64,000 bases of DNA, from contig JACWAE010000075.1 in NCBI GenBank assembly GCA_014874385.1, forward strand, positions 17,695 through 81,694, written 5' to 3'. The stretch is from Dehalococcoidia bacterium (GTDB lineage Bacteria; Chloroflexota; Dehalococcoidia; SZUA-161). Position 1 is the stretch's first letter. Each line of letters opens with the position of its first letter. A program made the translations under genes and the position numbers. Shown here in pieces: positions 27,653 to 36,826 of this stretch. Under the pieces are notes generated by a model. It did no database searches. It was given only the letters and a program-made list of their open reading frames with translations, and had not been told where the DNA came from.

Positions 27653-29311
27653 ATGCTTAAATATAAAATCGCTCGACTTCTGGAACAAGCAGCCAAAGCA
27701 GCCCAGGTGGAGGGACTGCTTCCTGCGATAGCCTTACCTGAGGTCATCGTAGAGCGCCCTCAGAACCCGGAACACGGTGACTATGCCTCCAGCCTCCCCT
27801 TGAAGCTAGCGAAAGCAGCGCGGATGGACCCGCTGGCTATCGCCAAAACCCTGGCAGACCTGATGACCGAGACCAGGGAAGTGGAAAAGGTCTCGGTAGC
27901 AGCGCCGGGCTTTCTAAACTTCTTCCTCACAGATAAATGGCTTGCTGAGCAGGTCGAGGAGATTTTGAGTGCAGGAAAGAGCTACGGAAACCTCGCTATA
28001 GGCAAAGGCACCAGGGTCCAGATTGAATTCGTCAGTGTCAATCCCACAGGGCCCATTCACGTCGGGCACGGGCGAGGCGCTGTACTTGGCAGCACCCTGG
28101 CTAATGTACTCAGCGCCGCTGGCTATGCTGTGGAGAGAGAATATTATGTAAATGATGCCGGTAACCAGATGGATGCCTTCTTTCGCTCCCTCTATTGTCG
28201 TTACCTGCAAGCCCTGGGCAGAGAGTGCGAGATGCCCGCCGACGGCTACCAGGGCTACTACCCGGTAGAGTTGGCTAAAAAGATAGGCGACGAGAAGGGG
28301 AAGGCTTTCCTCGATATGCCCGCTGAGCAGGCAGTTCAGGAGATCGGTAAAATTGCGCTGCCCCGGGTCATAGCCGACATTAAGTCTGATTTAAAACTTC
28401 TGGGCGTGGAGTTCGATGTCTGGTTCAGCGAGCGCACACTCTTCGAGAAGGGCCAGTACGAACGGGCCATGGCTTTGTTGAGGAAGGGTGGCTATATCGA
28501 AGAAAGAGAAGGCGCGCAATGGTTCGTCTCCACTGCTCTGGGTGAGGACAAGGACAACGTCCTGGTGCGCACCAATGGCGCTCCGACCTACTTTGCCTCG
28601 GATGTTGCCTACCATTACAACAAGTTTCTGGAGCGCGGGTTCAACCAGGTGATCAACATCTGGGGGGCCGACCACCAGGGGCACGTTTCACGGATGAAAG
28701 CTGTAGTGGGTGCGTTGGGCATAAAGCCAGAGAGGCTGAAAATAATAATCTCGCAGATGGTTACGCTGCGCCGCGGTGAAACGCTGATCAGGGTATCTAA
28801 GCGTACCGGCGAATTGATTACCCTGCGCGAGCTGGTGGAGGAGGTAGGAGCTGACGCCTGCCGTTTCTTCTTCCTCTCTCGTTCCGCAGACAGCCAGATG
28901 GATTTCGACCTGGAGCTGGCGAAGAAGGAATCGGTTGACAATCCTGTTTACTATGTCCAATACGCCCACGCCCGCATCTGCAGCATTCTGCGCCTTGCCC
29001 AGGAACAGAAAATAGACTGCTCCAAAGGCGATGTGGGGTTACTGACTCATAAGGCTGAACTCGACCTGATACGCCAGATGATGTCGCTACCGGAGATAAT
29101 AGAGCTTACAGCACAAAAGCTTGAGCCCCACCACCTGCCATACTTCGCCCAGGACCTGGCGACCTTGTTCCACACCTTCTACAAGCAGTGCCGTGTCGTC
29201 TCAAAAGATGGAGCTTTGACAGGTGCACGACTCAAGCTGGTCAAAGCGGCGCAAATCATCCTCGCTAAGACACTGGGCCTCATGGGGATGACCGCGCCGG
29301 AGCGCATGTGA
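27653..29311 (+). CDS. argS: Arginyl-tRNA synthetase
   Basis: A 552-aa class I synthetase charging tRNA-Arg. The N-terminal Add-1 domain (about 1-110) is followed by the HIGH-type signature [13 protein letters not shown]. The KMSKS motif is degenerate (LIRVSKRTG), as in many ArgRS. The C-terminal anticodon-binding helical bundle with a DALR-like end ([21 protein letters not shown]) completes it. It sits directly behind recG. Confidence 0.95.
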   Translation: MLKYKIARLLEQAAKAAQVEGLLPAIALPEVIVERPQNPEHGDYASSLPLKLAKAARMDPLAIAKTLADLMTETREVEKVSVAAPGFLNFFLTDKWLAEQVEEILSAGKSYGNLAIGKGTRVQIEFVSVNPTGPIHVGHGRGAVLGSTLANVLSAAGYAVEREYYVNDAGNQMDAFFRSLYCRYLQALGRECEMPADGYQGYYPVELAKKIGDEKGKAFLDMPAEQAVQEIGKIALPRVIADIKSDLKLLGVEFDVWFSERTLFEKGQYERAMALLRKGGYIEEREGAQWFVSTALGEDKDNVLVRTNGAPTYFASDVAYHYNKFLERGFNQVINIWGADHQGHVSRMKAVVGALGIKPERLKIIISQMVTLRRGETLIRVSKRTGELITLRELVEEVGADACRFFFLSRSADSQMDFDLELAKKESVDNPVYYVQYAHARICSILRLAQEQKIDCSKGDVGLLTHKAELDLIRQMMSLPEIIELTAQKLEPHHLPYFAQDLATLFHTFYKQCRVVSKDGALTGARLKLVKAAQIILAKTLGLMGMTAPERM

Positions 29312-29315
29312 GCCG

Positions 29316-29822
29316 CTAAAGCTTCTCGTCCTTGTACTGCTTCGCTAGCGGTGGATAAAAAGCATGATGCCCGTCCGTCCACCCTCTCTGCTTCTCAGTA
29401 ACCTGCCCTTTGACTCTTGCCGGTACACCCACAACAAAAGAGTTGGAAGGTATTTTCATGCCCTCGATAACCACCGAGCCCGCAGCGATAACGCAGTTAT
29501 CGCCGATCTCTGAGTTGTGCAGGGTAGTGGCGTTCATGCCGATTAGCACATTGTTCCCTATCCTGGTGCTGTGCACTACAGAACCATGCCCCAGTATTAC
29601 ATTATTGCCAATCTCCATATTGTTCCCGGCATGCAGCGTGCAGTTATCCTCGATATCTACATAGCGCCCTATCTTTATCCTGGCAAAATCCGCCCTGACC
29701 ACTGCACCGGGCCAGACATTGGAGTAATCGCCAATCTCGACATCCCCTACAATATAGGCTGCCTCGCTGATAAAAGCTGACTCAGCTATCTTGGGTGCTT
29801 TTCCGTTGAAACTCCTGATCAC
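29316..29822 (-). CDS. Gamma-class carbonic anhydrase-like hexapeptide protein
   Basis: 168 aa from GTG 29822, chosen because AGGAGG precedes it by about 8 bp; the tracked upstream start adds an unrelated 22 residues. It is a left-handed beta-helix of hexapeptide repeats (IVGDVEIGDYSNVWPGAVV...). His residues in CTLHAGNN and ILGHGSVVHS are positioned as metal ligands. YrdA/CaiE-type members bind zinc or iron, and only some have carbonic anhydrase activity. It is convergent with argS (5 bp). Confidence 0.88.
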   Translation of the reverse strand: MIRSFNGKAPKIAESAFISEAAYIVGDVEIGDYSNVWPGAVVRADFARIKIGRYVDIEDNCTLHAGNNMEIGNNVILGHGSVVHSTRIGNNVLIGMNATTLHNSEIGDNCVIAAGSVVIEGMKIPSNSFVVGVPARVKGQVTEKQRGWTDGHHAFYPPLAKQYKDEKL

Positions 29823-30016
29823 CTGAAACCTCCTAGTCTCCGGGAAAGAATGTGCGGGTATTATAGCTTCTTTCCCCAAGCGCTGCAAAGGTGATTCCTC
29901 GATTCATCTCCCTCAACGGGAGAGGTAGGGAGGTGACAAGAGTGATTAGCACTCTTTCTTGACAGATGAGCACTCGAGTAGTATAAGCAGTCAGATAATC
30001 AAAACAGGAGAGCATT

Positions 30017-31351
30017 ATGACCGAGCCTGCCAGCAACTCGCCCATCTACCAGCGCCCCGTCGAACTATTGCAAAACCTCATCCGCTTCGACACCACCAAC
30101 CCGCCGGGCAACGAAGCCGAGTGTGTTGCTTATATCGACAGCTTGCTGAAAGAGGCAGGTATTGAATCTACCCTGCTGGCCAAAGACCCCAACCGTACCA
30201 ACCTCATCGCCCGACTGAAGGGTCAGGGCAATTCCCCTCCGTTCCTGCTCTATGGACACGTAGACGTGGTCACTACCCTTGGACAGGTCTGGACACATCC
30301 TCCTTTCGAAGGAAAAGTTGTAGACGGCTATGTCTGGGGGCGGGGCGCGCTGGATATGAAAGGTGGCGTCGCCATGATGCTGGCTGCTTTCCTCCGAGCA
30401 AAGGCCGAGGGCTTGTCACTATCGGGCGACGTTGTGCTGGCTATCCTGTCAGACGAGGAGGGAGGCGGTGATTACGGGGCCAAGTACCTGGCGGAGAACC
30501 ACCCGGAGCAGTTTAAAGGTATCCGCTACGCCCTGGGAGAGTTCGGTGGCGCTACAATTCACATCTGCAAGAGAAAGCTCTATCCGATCATGGTTGCAGA
30601 AAAACAGATCTGCTGGATGAAGGCATACGTGCGCGGGCCCGGCGGTCATGGTTCGGTACCCATGAGGGGCGGCGCTATGGCGAAACTGGCCCGTCTGCTT
30701 CAGCAGTTGGAGCAGCGACGCCTGCCGGTGCATATCACACCAGCAGCACGTCGCATGGTTGAGGGCATAGCCTCTGCCTTTTCATTTCCCGGGAACCTGC
30801 TTCTGCGCCAGCTCCTCAATCCCAGGCTCACCTCCCTGACGCTGAGACTTCTCGGCACCAGAGGGCAAGGCCTGGAACCATTGTTGCGTAACACTGTCAA
30901 CGCAACCATTGTCCGCGGCGGCGAGAAAATCAATGTGATCCCCAGCGAAATCGCCCTGGAACTGGACGGCCGTCTGCTCCCCGGCTACAGCCCTGACGAT
31001 ATGATGGCTGAGCTGCATCGTATAGTTGGTAATGAGGTAGAGTTCGAAGTAGCACGGCACGATCCCGGCCCCGCTGAGCCGGACATGGGATTTTTTGACA
31101 CCCTGGCAGGTATTCTACGCGAGGCAGACCCGGGCGCTATGCCCGTTCCTATGTTCATGCCCGGAGTTACAGATGGCCGCCATTTTTCTCTGCTGGGCAT
31201 TCAGACTTATGGCTTCACTCCGATGAACCTGCCGCCGGGTTTGGAATTGCTGCAAAGGGTGCACGCCGCCGATGAATGCATCCCTCTCGAATGTGTGGAC
31301 TTCGGCACCAGCGCCATCTACAAAGCCCTGCAACTTTATGGGAAAACGTAA
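30017..31351 (+). CDS. M20-family peptidase / deacylase (ArgE/DapE-like)
   Basis: A 444-aa di-zinc amidohydrolase. Metal ligands are in LLYGHVDVV (His), WGRGALDMKGG (Asp bridging), ILSDEEGGG (catalytic and metal Glu), and a C-terminal His in RVHAADECIPL. The lid/dimerisation domain (about 200-330) is inserted as usual. It hydrolyses an amide such as N-acyl amino acid or peptide; acetylornithine or succinyl-DAP are candidates, but ArgJ in this genome already recycles acetyl groups. The stop codon begins a decayed GTAAAGGCGGGTTTGAAACC palindrome half. Confidence 0.88.
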   Translation: MTEPASNSPIYQRPVELLQNLIRFDTTNPPGNEAECVAYIDSLLKEAGIESTLLAKDPNRTNLIARLKGQGNSPPFLLYGHVDVVTTLGQVWTHPPFEGKVVDGYVWGRGALDMKGGVAMMLAAFLRAKAEGLSLSGDVVLAILSDEEGGGDYGAKYLAENHPEQFKGIRYALGEFGGATIHICKRKLYPIMVAEKQICWMKAYVRGPGGHGSVPMRGGAMAKLARLLQQLEQRRLPVHITPAARRMVEGIASAFSFPGNLLLRQLLNPRLTSLTLRLLGTRGQGLEPLLRNTVNATIVRGGEKINVIPSEIALELDGRLLPGYSPDDMMAELHRIVGNEVEFEVARHDPGPAEPDMGFFDTLAGILREADPGAMPVPMFMPGVTDGRHFSLLGIQTYGFTPMNLPPGLELLQRVHAADECIPLECVDFGTSAIYKALQLYGKT

Positions 31352-31368
31352 AGGCGGGTTTGAAACCA
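31346..31368. repeat. Decayed GTAGGGGC palindrome half at an ORF end
   Basis: GTAAAGGCGGGTTTGAAACC matches the left arm and core pattern of the palindrome family. The TAA within it is the stop codon of the M20 gene. Confidence 0.4.
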
Positions 31369-31477
31369 GCTTAACTCAACAATGACGTCTCTCTATGAGT
31401 TGCGAACAAACCTCGCGCTGGCTATCAGCAGCAGATGCCTTGTAATTAAACGCAGGGGCACAGCGCGAAGAAGGGCT

Positions 31478-31507
31478 TTGATAACGACTCACATAAAAGG
31501 TTATAAT
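31478..31507 (+). promoter_or_regulatory. Promoter of the aldehyde oxidoreductase operon
   Basis: TTGATA (31478-31483), 18-bp spacer, TATAAT (31502-31507), about 50 bp before the ATG at 31558. Confidence 0.6.
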
Positions 31508-31557
31508 AATCACTGTTGTCTGGCAAGCTAATCATATAGAAGAAAACGGGAGTCCGA

Positions 31558-33717
31558 ATGCAAATATTAAAGCAAATCAAATATGAACCCGCCAGAGTTA
31601 TAGGCGGATACACAGACCGTATACTCATAGTTGACCTGGGCACTCGGCAAATCGCTATTCAAGAACTGCCACCCGACTTTAAGAACAAATACGTAGGTGG
31701 ACGGGGATATGCTTTAAAGCTCATCTGGGACGGCACGACACGGAGTACTCGTTATGACAGTCCTGAAAATATCCTTGTCATGGCCAGCGGACCGCTCGGC
31801 AATGAGCCCGGATTCCCCGGAACCGGTAAATTCATAGTCGGCACTATCTCGCCCCTGACAGACACGTTCATCGATTCCAATGTCGGCGGCCATTTCGCAC
31901 CGCTGCTGAAACTTGCAGGTTTCGATGCCCTAGCTGTTTCCGGCATATCTAAGGAAGATGTGGTCATTCTGGTTGATGGCGATGCAGGGACTATCAGCAT
32001 CGCCGCTGCGCCTTCTTACAGCAAGGAAATAGATGATGGCTCCCTCTCCTTTGGCCAGAGGCTGCTCAAAGATGTCAACGGCGATGAATACAGCGACTCC
32101 GTTGCTGCCGTGAGTGTGGGGAAAGGCGCGTGCAATGCCAGGTTCGGGATTGTTAACAGCCTCTTTTTTGATAGAAAGCGCAGCCGCATCCGCAGCAAGC
32201 AGGCTGGCAGGGGTGGTACAGGGACAGTCATGCGATTCAAGGGACTTCGCGCCATTGTTGCCCGCTCCAGCCTGGCAAAAGCGAATGGAAATAATGCCGT
32301 AGACAGGGAAGGCGTGCGGCAGGCAGGCTCGCTGCTCAAAGAGGTTGTTTCCCAAGCTGACCCCAAGCAGCTCCACCTCTCCGCATGGGGCACCACCGTT
32401 TTATCCGAGTACATGGACAAGTTCCATCTCTTCCCCATCGACAACTACCAGTACGGTCAAAGCCCTGAGTCCTCGAAGCTCTTCGCCAGCGTCTTTCTTG
32501 ACAGGTACTTTAGCAAGAAAATACCCGATGGCTGCTACTACGGATGCAACCTTGCCTGCGCCAAGGGTGCTGAAAACGTCGAGCTGACGCGGGGCCCCCG
32601 CGCCGGTCAGAAAGTCTCTATTGACGGACCTGAGTATGAAACCGTGGGCGCAGTCTGCTGCATGGGAATCTTTGACCCTCATTTTGTCATGGAATATAAC
32701 TGGTACTGCGATGAATACAGCCTCGATACCATTTCTACGGGCGTCACAATTGCGTTCTTTATGGAGTGCTTCCAGCGCGGATTTCTGACTGCCGCTGACG
32801 TAGGTTATGAGTTGACATTCGGCAACATCGAGGCTGTGGACAGGCTGCTGCACGAAATAGCCAGCGGAGAAGGTTTCGGCAAAGTCGTGGGCCAGGGTGT
32901 AGCCAGGGGCAAGAAATGGGTTGCTCAGAAGTATGCTGCCCGACACGGCACTTCTGAACATAATGTTATGGCCGAGCTGAACAAATTCGGCATGGAAGTA
33001 AAAGGGCTCGAGTTCTCCATGTACATTAGCAAAGAGTCACTCGCCCAGCAGGGCGGCTATGGCTTCGCTCTCAAGGGGCCGCAGCATGACGAGGCATGGC
33101 TCATCTTCATAGACCAGGTCCACAAGGAGATGCCCACCCTTGAGCAAAAGGCCAACGCGCTCAAGTGGTTTCCCCTCATCCGCACCTGGTTCAACGCTAC
33201 CGGGCTATGCAAGCTCCCCTGGATAGACGTGCGCAATCCGGAGGCAGCCAGTACCAGTGAGCCTGCCAAGAATCTTCCCACACTGGCCTATTACGTCAAG
33301 TACCTCAATGCGACCACAGGAAGCAACAAGAAGCTGGAAGACATTCTGGAAGATTCCGAGAGACTCTACATCCTGCAGAAACTGATCAATCTGCGTCAGG
33401 GAAAAGGGACCCGGGCCAGCGACCAGATTCCCTGGAGGGCAATAGGGCCGGCCTATTTCAATGAATACGAATTTCGAGCCGAATATTATGATGAATGGTT
33501 AAAAAAACAGCTTGACGGCGATCAAATCCCTGCGAGTCCGGAAGAGCGGCATAGACTTCTCATGGAGAAAAGAATACAGGCCTATCAGAAGCTCTGCGAC
33601 ATTGTCTACAAAGAGAAAGGTTTCACCTCCGAGGGTATACCCAGGCGTGAAACCGTGACCAAGTTCGGGCTCATGGACGAACAGGCAAGCCGGCTACTTA
33701 AGGAATTCGGCGTCTGA
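31558..33717 (+). CDS. Tungsten/molybdenum aldehyde:ferredoxin oxidoreductase family protein
   Basis: 719 aa, about 100 longer than classic AOR. The N-terminal domain (KNKYVGGRGYALKLIWDG; ASGPLGNEPGFPGTGKF) binds the bis-pterin W/Mo cofactor. The cluster motif is C326-x3-C330-x3-C334 (CYYGCNLACAKG), one residue wider than the usual CxxCxxxC, with a candidate fourth Cys in GLCKLPWID. Such spacing recalls BamB-type and other non-classical AOR members. It is cytosolic and oxidises aldehydes or reduces acids or thioesters with ferredoxin. A MoaD-like gene follows by 44 bp. Confidence 0.85.
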   Translation: MQILKQIKYEPARVIGGYTDRILIVDLGTRQIAIQELPPDFKNKYVGGRGYALKLIWDGTTRSTRYDSPENILVMASGPLGNEPGFPGTGKFIVGTISPLTDTFIDSNVGGHFAPLLKLAGFDALAVSGISKEDVVILVDGDAGTISIAAAPSYSKEIDDGSLSFGQRLLKDVNGDEYSDSVAAVSVGKGACNARFGIVNSLFFDRKRSRIRSKQAGRGGTGTVMRFKGLRAIVARSSLAKANGNNAVDREGVRQAGSLLKEVVSQADPKQLHLSAWGTTVLSEYMDKFHLFPIDNYQYGQSPESSKLFASVFLDRYFSKKIPDGCYYGCNLACAKGAENVELTRGPRAGQKVSIDGPEYETVGAVCCMGIFDPHFVMEYNWYCDEYSLDTISTGVTIAFFMECFQRGFLTAADVGYELTFGNIEAVDRLLHEIASGEGFGKVVGQGVARGKKWVAQKYAARHGTSEHNVMAELNKFGMEVKGLEFSMYISKESLAQQGGYGFALKGPQHDEAWLIFIDQVHKEMPTLEQKANALKWFPLIRTWFNATGLCKLPWIDVRNPEAASTSEPAKNLPTLAYYVKYLNATTGSNKKLEDILEDSERLYILQKLINLRQGKGTRASDQIPWRAIGPAYFNEYEFRAEYYDEWLKKQLDGDQIPASPEERHRLLMEKRIQAYQKLCDIVYKEKGFTSEGIPRRETVTKFGLMDEQASRLLKEFGV

Positions 33718-33761
33718 GGTAAGCCGGGAAGAAACATCGATTACAACGTAACGGCTCCGGC

Positions 33762-34013
33762 ATGAAGATAGTAGTTTCAATTAAGTTCTTCGGGATGCAG
33801 CGTGCTCTAACTAAAACCGATGGTATAGATATGCCTATCACGGAAACGGCGAGAGTGACCGATGTCCTGGAATACGTCAGGAGCCGATATCCCGAACTCC
33901 CTTTAGACCAGGAGACGGTCCTTATCACCGTCAACCACGAACAGGCATCTCTTGACACACTGCTGAAGCCCAATGACACCGTCTCATTTCTGCCCTTCAT
34001 CTCTGGCGGTTAG
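33762..34013 (+). CDS. MoaD/ThiS-family sulfur carrier protein
   Basis: 83 aa with a beta-grasp fold. The C-terminus ends in SGG, as required for adenylation and thiocarboxylation. MoaD delivers sulfur to molybdopterin. Next to the tungsten/molybdenum enzyme it probably serves cofactor synthesis for that enzyme, a pairing common for AOR genes. A ThiS or other sulfur-carrier role cannot be excluded. Same strand and operon as the AOR gene. Confidence 0.85.
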   Translation: MKIVVSIKFFGMQRALTKTDGIDMPITETARVTDVLEYVRSRYPELPLDQETVLITVNHEQASLDTLLKPNDTVSFLPFISGG

Positions 34014-34083
34014 CCGCAATCTGCTCAAAGCTCAGCAACCCTATCGCGCCTAATAACATTTCCCTCCCTTGACGTGAGAGGCT

Positions 34084-34128
34084 AGAGCTTGTCCTGAGCT
34101 CGTCGAAGGATTGTCGAAGGATGAGGGT
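34084..34128. repeat. GCTTGTCCTGAGC...GTCGAAGGA repeat
   Basis: Copy of the CTTCGACA/TGTCGAAG family with a short tandem GTCGAAGGATT. It is directly adjacent to a GTAGGGGC palindrome, as in the argB-argD gap. Confidence 0.6.
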
Positions 34129-34133
34129 GAAAC

Positions 34134-34162
34134 GTAGGGGGCGTTCAATTGAACGCCCCTAC
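34134..34162. repeat. GTAGGGG palindrome, GTTCAATTGAAC core
   Basis: 29 bp with both arms and a perfect inner dyad, between the MoaD-like gene and trpS. It could act as terminator for the AOR operon. Confidence 0.75.
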
Positions 34163-34227
34163 AATTTTACCTTGCCCTCACTCTCATTCTGTGTTACACT
34201 CAATGGGATATTTTCAGGAGGTCTCCT

Positions 34228-35205
34228 TTGAAAAAAGGTCGTGTCTTCTCCGGAGCCAGGCCTACGGGCAAGCAGCATATCGGTAACTATCTGGGGGCTA
34301 TTCAGAATTATGTCAAGCTTCAGCAGGACTACGATTGCATCTACTGCATCGTGGACATCCATGCCCTGACCACCCTCGAGGATACCCATATGCTCAAGGC
34401 CAATACCTACGATATGATGCTGGACTGGCTGGCAGCAGGGCTCGACCCCGAGAAAAGCATCCTCTTCGTGCAGTCCCATGTCCCCGAGGTTATGGAGCTT
34501 CACACTCTGCTCAGCATGGTCACTCCTCTGGGCTGGCTGCTCCGCGTCACCACCTTCAAGGAAAAGGTCAAGATGCAGCCTCACAACGTAAACTACGGTC
34601 TTGTTGGCTACCCGGTGCTGATGACCGCAGACATCGTGCTCTACAAAGCGGACACCGTGCCCGTGGGCGAAGACCAGTTGCCCCACCTGGAGATAGCGCG
34701 CGAGATCGTGCGCCGCTTCAACAACATCTTCGGCCCCACCTTCCCCGAGCCCCAGGCCAAGCTTACCAACTTCCCCATGGTGCTGGGTCTGGATGGTGAA
34801 AAGAAAATGAGCAAGAGCCTCGATAACCAGATCGAACTCGCAGCCTCTGCCGAGGAGACCACCAGGAGGATAATGGCCGCCTTCACCGACCCTGCCCGCA
34901 AGTTTCGCAACGACCCCGGCCATCCAGAGGTGTGCAATGTCTATAGCCTGCACCATTTCTACACATCTTTGAAACTGGACGAAATCGCAAAGAAGTGCAG
35001 AGCAGCGGAAATCGGCTGCGTCGAGTGCAAGCGAATGCTCGCTGAGAACATAAACAAAGCCCTTGCCCCATTCCGAGAGAAAAGGGCGCAATTAGCCGAG
35101 AAATCCGGGTATGTAGATGAAGTTCTCGCGGACGGGGCTCGTCGCGCCCATGCCATAGCCAGAGAGACCATCATAGAGGTCAGGGGTAAGATAGGATTAC
35201 CATGA
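34228..35205 (+). CDS. trpS: Tryptophanyl-tRNA synthetase
   Basis: 325 aa starting at TTG with CAGGAGG 7 bp upstream. This class I enzyme charges tRNA-Trp. SGARPTGKQHIGNYLGA is the HIGH region, and GEKKMSKSLDN is the intact KMSKS. DIVLYKADTVPVGEDQLPHLE is the Trp-site region. The stop overlaps suhB by 4 bp. No T-box leader is apparent upstream. Confidence 0.95.
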   Translation: MKKGRVFSGARPTGKQHIGNYLGAIQNYVKLQQDYDCIYCIVDIHALTTLEDTHMLKANTYDMMLDWLAAGLDPEKSILFVQSHVPEVMELHTLLSMVTPLGWLLRVTTFKEKVKMQPHNVNYGLVGYPVLMTADIVLYKADTVPVGEDQLPHLEIAREIVRRFNNIFGPTFPEPQAKLTNFPMVLGLDGEKKMSKSLDNQIELAASAEETTRRIMAAFTDPARKFRNDPGHPEVCNVYSLHHFYTSLKLDEIAKKCRAAEIGCVECKRMLAENINKALAPFREKRAQLAEKSGYVDEVLADGARRAHAIARETIIEVRGKIGLP

Positions 35206-36008
35206 CTGCCCTGCCTTTGTCCCAAAGTGGTAGAAGCGCTCTCGAGGTAGCTGCGGAGGCAGCGAGGCAAGCCGGCGAAACCCTCAAAACACATTTCCAG
35301 GAGAAAACGCAGGTAAAGTACAAGGGTCGAGCCAATATCGTTACCGATACAGACCTGCGTTCAGAGGAAATACTCAAATCGTTCCTGCTAGCCGAGTACC
35401 CCGACCATAGCATACTCTCTGAGGAATCTCAGGCTATCAATGGCAACTCAAGCTATAAATGGATTCTCGACCCACTTGACGGCACGAATAACTACTCCTT
35501 CGGCATACCCTTCTTCTCCATAGTAATCGCCCTCACCGAGGGGAAAGACGTTTTACTGGGCATTGTCTACGACCCCCTGCGCGATGAGATGTTCTCAGCC
35601 CAAAGGCGCAAGGGGGCTACCCTCAACAACTCGCCCATCCACGTCACCAGGAAAAAGACTGTTCGGGAGTCGCTCATCGGCCTGGACCTGGGCTATGTCG
35701 ATGAAAAAGGCCAAAAGTCGCTCGAGTTTATAACCTCACTCTGGCCAGAAATGTACGCTTACAGAATTATGGGCTCCGCGGCGCTGGGCATGGCTTACGC
35801 TGCCTGCGGACGGCTCGATATTTACTTTCATCTTCTGTTATACCCCTGGGAGCTAGCCTGCGGTCAATTGCTGGTAACTGAAGCCGGTGGGGTGGCGACC
35901 GACCTGGACGGCAAGCCGTTGAAAGTAGGGCAGGGCTCCGTCATCGCCTCCAACAAGGCAGTTCACGCCGATTTCCTCCGGATACTCAAAGAAAGAAACC
36001 TGGGGTAA
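35202..36008 (+). CDS. suhB: Inositol-1-monophosphatase family protein
   Basis: A 268-aa lithium-sensitive phosphatase-fold enzyme. The metal motifs are SEESQ, WILDPLDGTNNYSFGIPFF and the C-terminal PWELACGQLLVTEAGG. Substrate may be inositol phosphate, fructose-1,6-bisphosphate or PAP; SuhB is the nearest well-known relative. It is translationally coupled to trpS (ATGA overlap). Two palindromic repeats follow before the convergent potassium gene. Confidence 0.88.
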   Translation: MTALPLSQSGRSALEVAAEAARQAGETLKTHFQEKTQVKYKGRANIVTDTDLRSEEILKSFLLAEYPDHSILSEESQAINGNSSYKWILDPLDGTNNYSFGIPFFSIVIALTEGKDVLLGIVYDPLRDEMFSAQRRKGATLNNSPIHVTRKKTVRESLIGLDLGYVDEKGQKSLEFITSLWPEMYAYRIMGSAALGMAYAACGRLDIYFHLLLYPWELACGQLLVTEAGGVATDLDGKPLKVGQGSVIASNKAVHADFLRILKERNLG

Positions 36009-36011
36009 TTT

Positions 36012-36039
36012 GTAGAGGCAATTCATGAATTGCCCCTAC
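36012..36039. repeat. GTAGAGGC/GCCCCTAC palindrome, AATTCATGAATT core
   Basis: 28 bp with a perfect 12-bp inner palindrome. First of two tandem members in a convergent gap. Confidence 0.75.
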
Positions 36040-36064
36040 CTATCGCACTCCCGACATGATTAAG

Positions 36065-36092
36065 GTAGAGGCACAGTATACTGTGCCTCTAC
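36065..36092. repeat. GTAGAGGC/GCCTCTAC perfect palindrome, ACAGTATACTGT core
   Basis: A perfect 28-bp palindrome: the outer arms and core match their reverse complement at every base. It differs from its neighbour at 36012 in the core but keeps the arm. Confidence 0.8.
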
Positions 36093-36136
36093 CTATTCTC
36101 CTCGTGGCTAGCGGGAAACCCCAACCCAGCCTTTTT

Positions 36137-36817
36137 TCATTCGCCCTCTTTGTGCTTCTTGGTTTCAGCCATGAATTGTTCCAGCTTGTCATCGCTTCCT
36201 GATACTATCAGAACATCACCCTGCCTTACTATCTCCACCCGGTCAGGTGTAACTATTACCTCTTTTCCTCTTTGAATTAACAAAACTGCCAGACTCCATT
36301 TGCCCCCACGACCCAACCCTATATCAGACAACGATTTCCCCACGAAGTATGGCGATACTGCCAGTTTAGAGACCCCATAGCTGGGGGCCACCGGTATATA
36401 GTCCTGAACGTCTGTCAAAATCAGACTATGCGCAACTCTAATCCCCATCTCGCGCTCAGGGTAAACAACCTTATCCACCCCGATTTTGTCAAGTATGGTC
36501 CCATGCAAATCATTCTCAGCTCTGGCTATCACATAGGGAATCCCCAGCTTTTTCAGCAGGATTGCACACAACACACTATTCTGAATCGCCTCCCCCATCG
36601 TCACTATAGCCACATCGAAGTTGGCGACACCAAGCTCCCTGAGCACAGCCTCGTCTGTGGCATCTGCCTGCACAGCATGCGTTATCTGAGTTGATATGTT
36701 TTGAACCTTTTTCTCATCATCGTCCACGGCCATCACATCATGCCCCATGCTGAAAAGCGTGGTAGCCAGACTTATTCCGAACCTTCCCAGTCCTATAATC
36801 AACACCTGCCTTTTCAT
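36137..36817 (-). CDS. ktrA: Potassium uptake regulatory subunit (KtrA/TrkA)
   Basis: A 226-aa RCK protein. The N-terminal Rossmann domain starts with VLIIGLGRFGISLA and carries the acidic ligand residue in MAVDDDEKK. A C-terminal TrkA-C domain covers about 140-226. It gates the membrane subunit encoded 9 bp upstream in response to nucleotides (ATP/ADP or NAD). Confidence 0.9.
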   Translation of the reverse strand: MKRQVLIIGLGRFGISLATTLFSMGHDVMAVDDDEKKVQNISTQITHAVQADATDEAVLRELGVANFDVAIVTMGEAIQNSVLCAILLKKLGIPYVIARAENDLHGTILDKIGVDKVVYPEREMGIRVAHSLILTDVQDYIPVAPSYGVSKLAVSPYFVGKSLSDIGLGRGGKWSLAVLLIQRGKEVIVTPDRVEIVRQGDVLIVSGSDDKLEQFMAETKKHKEGE

Positions 36818-36826
36818 GTCAGCCTC

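Noticed and set aside
34159-35091. 310-aa leftward ORF opposite trpS
   Set aside because: trpS carries complete HIGH and KMSKS motifs on the other strand, and the ORF composition (His, Gly and Val rich) is typical of an antisense shadow.
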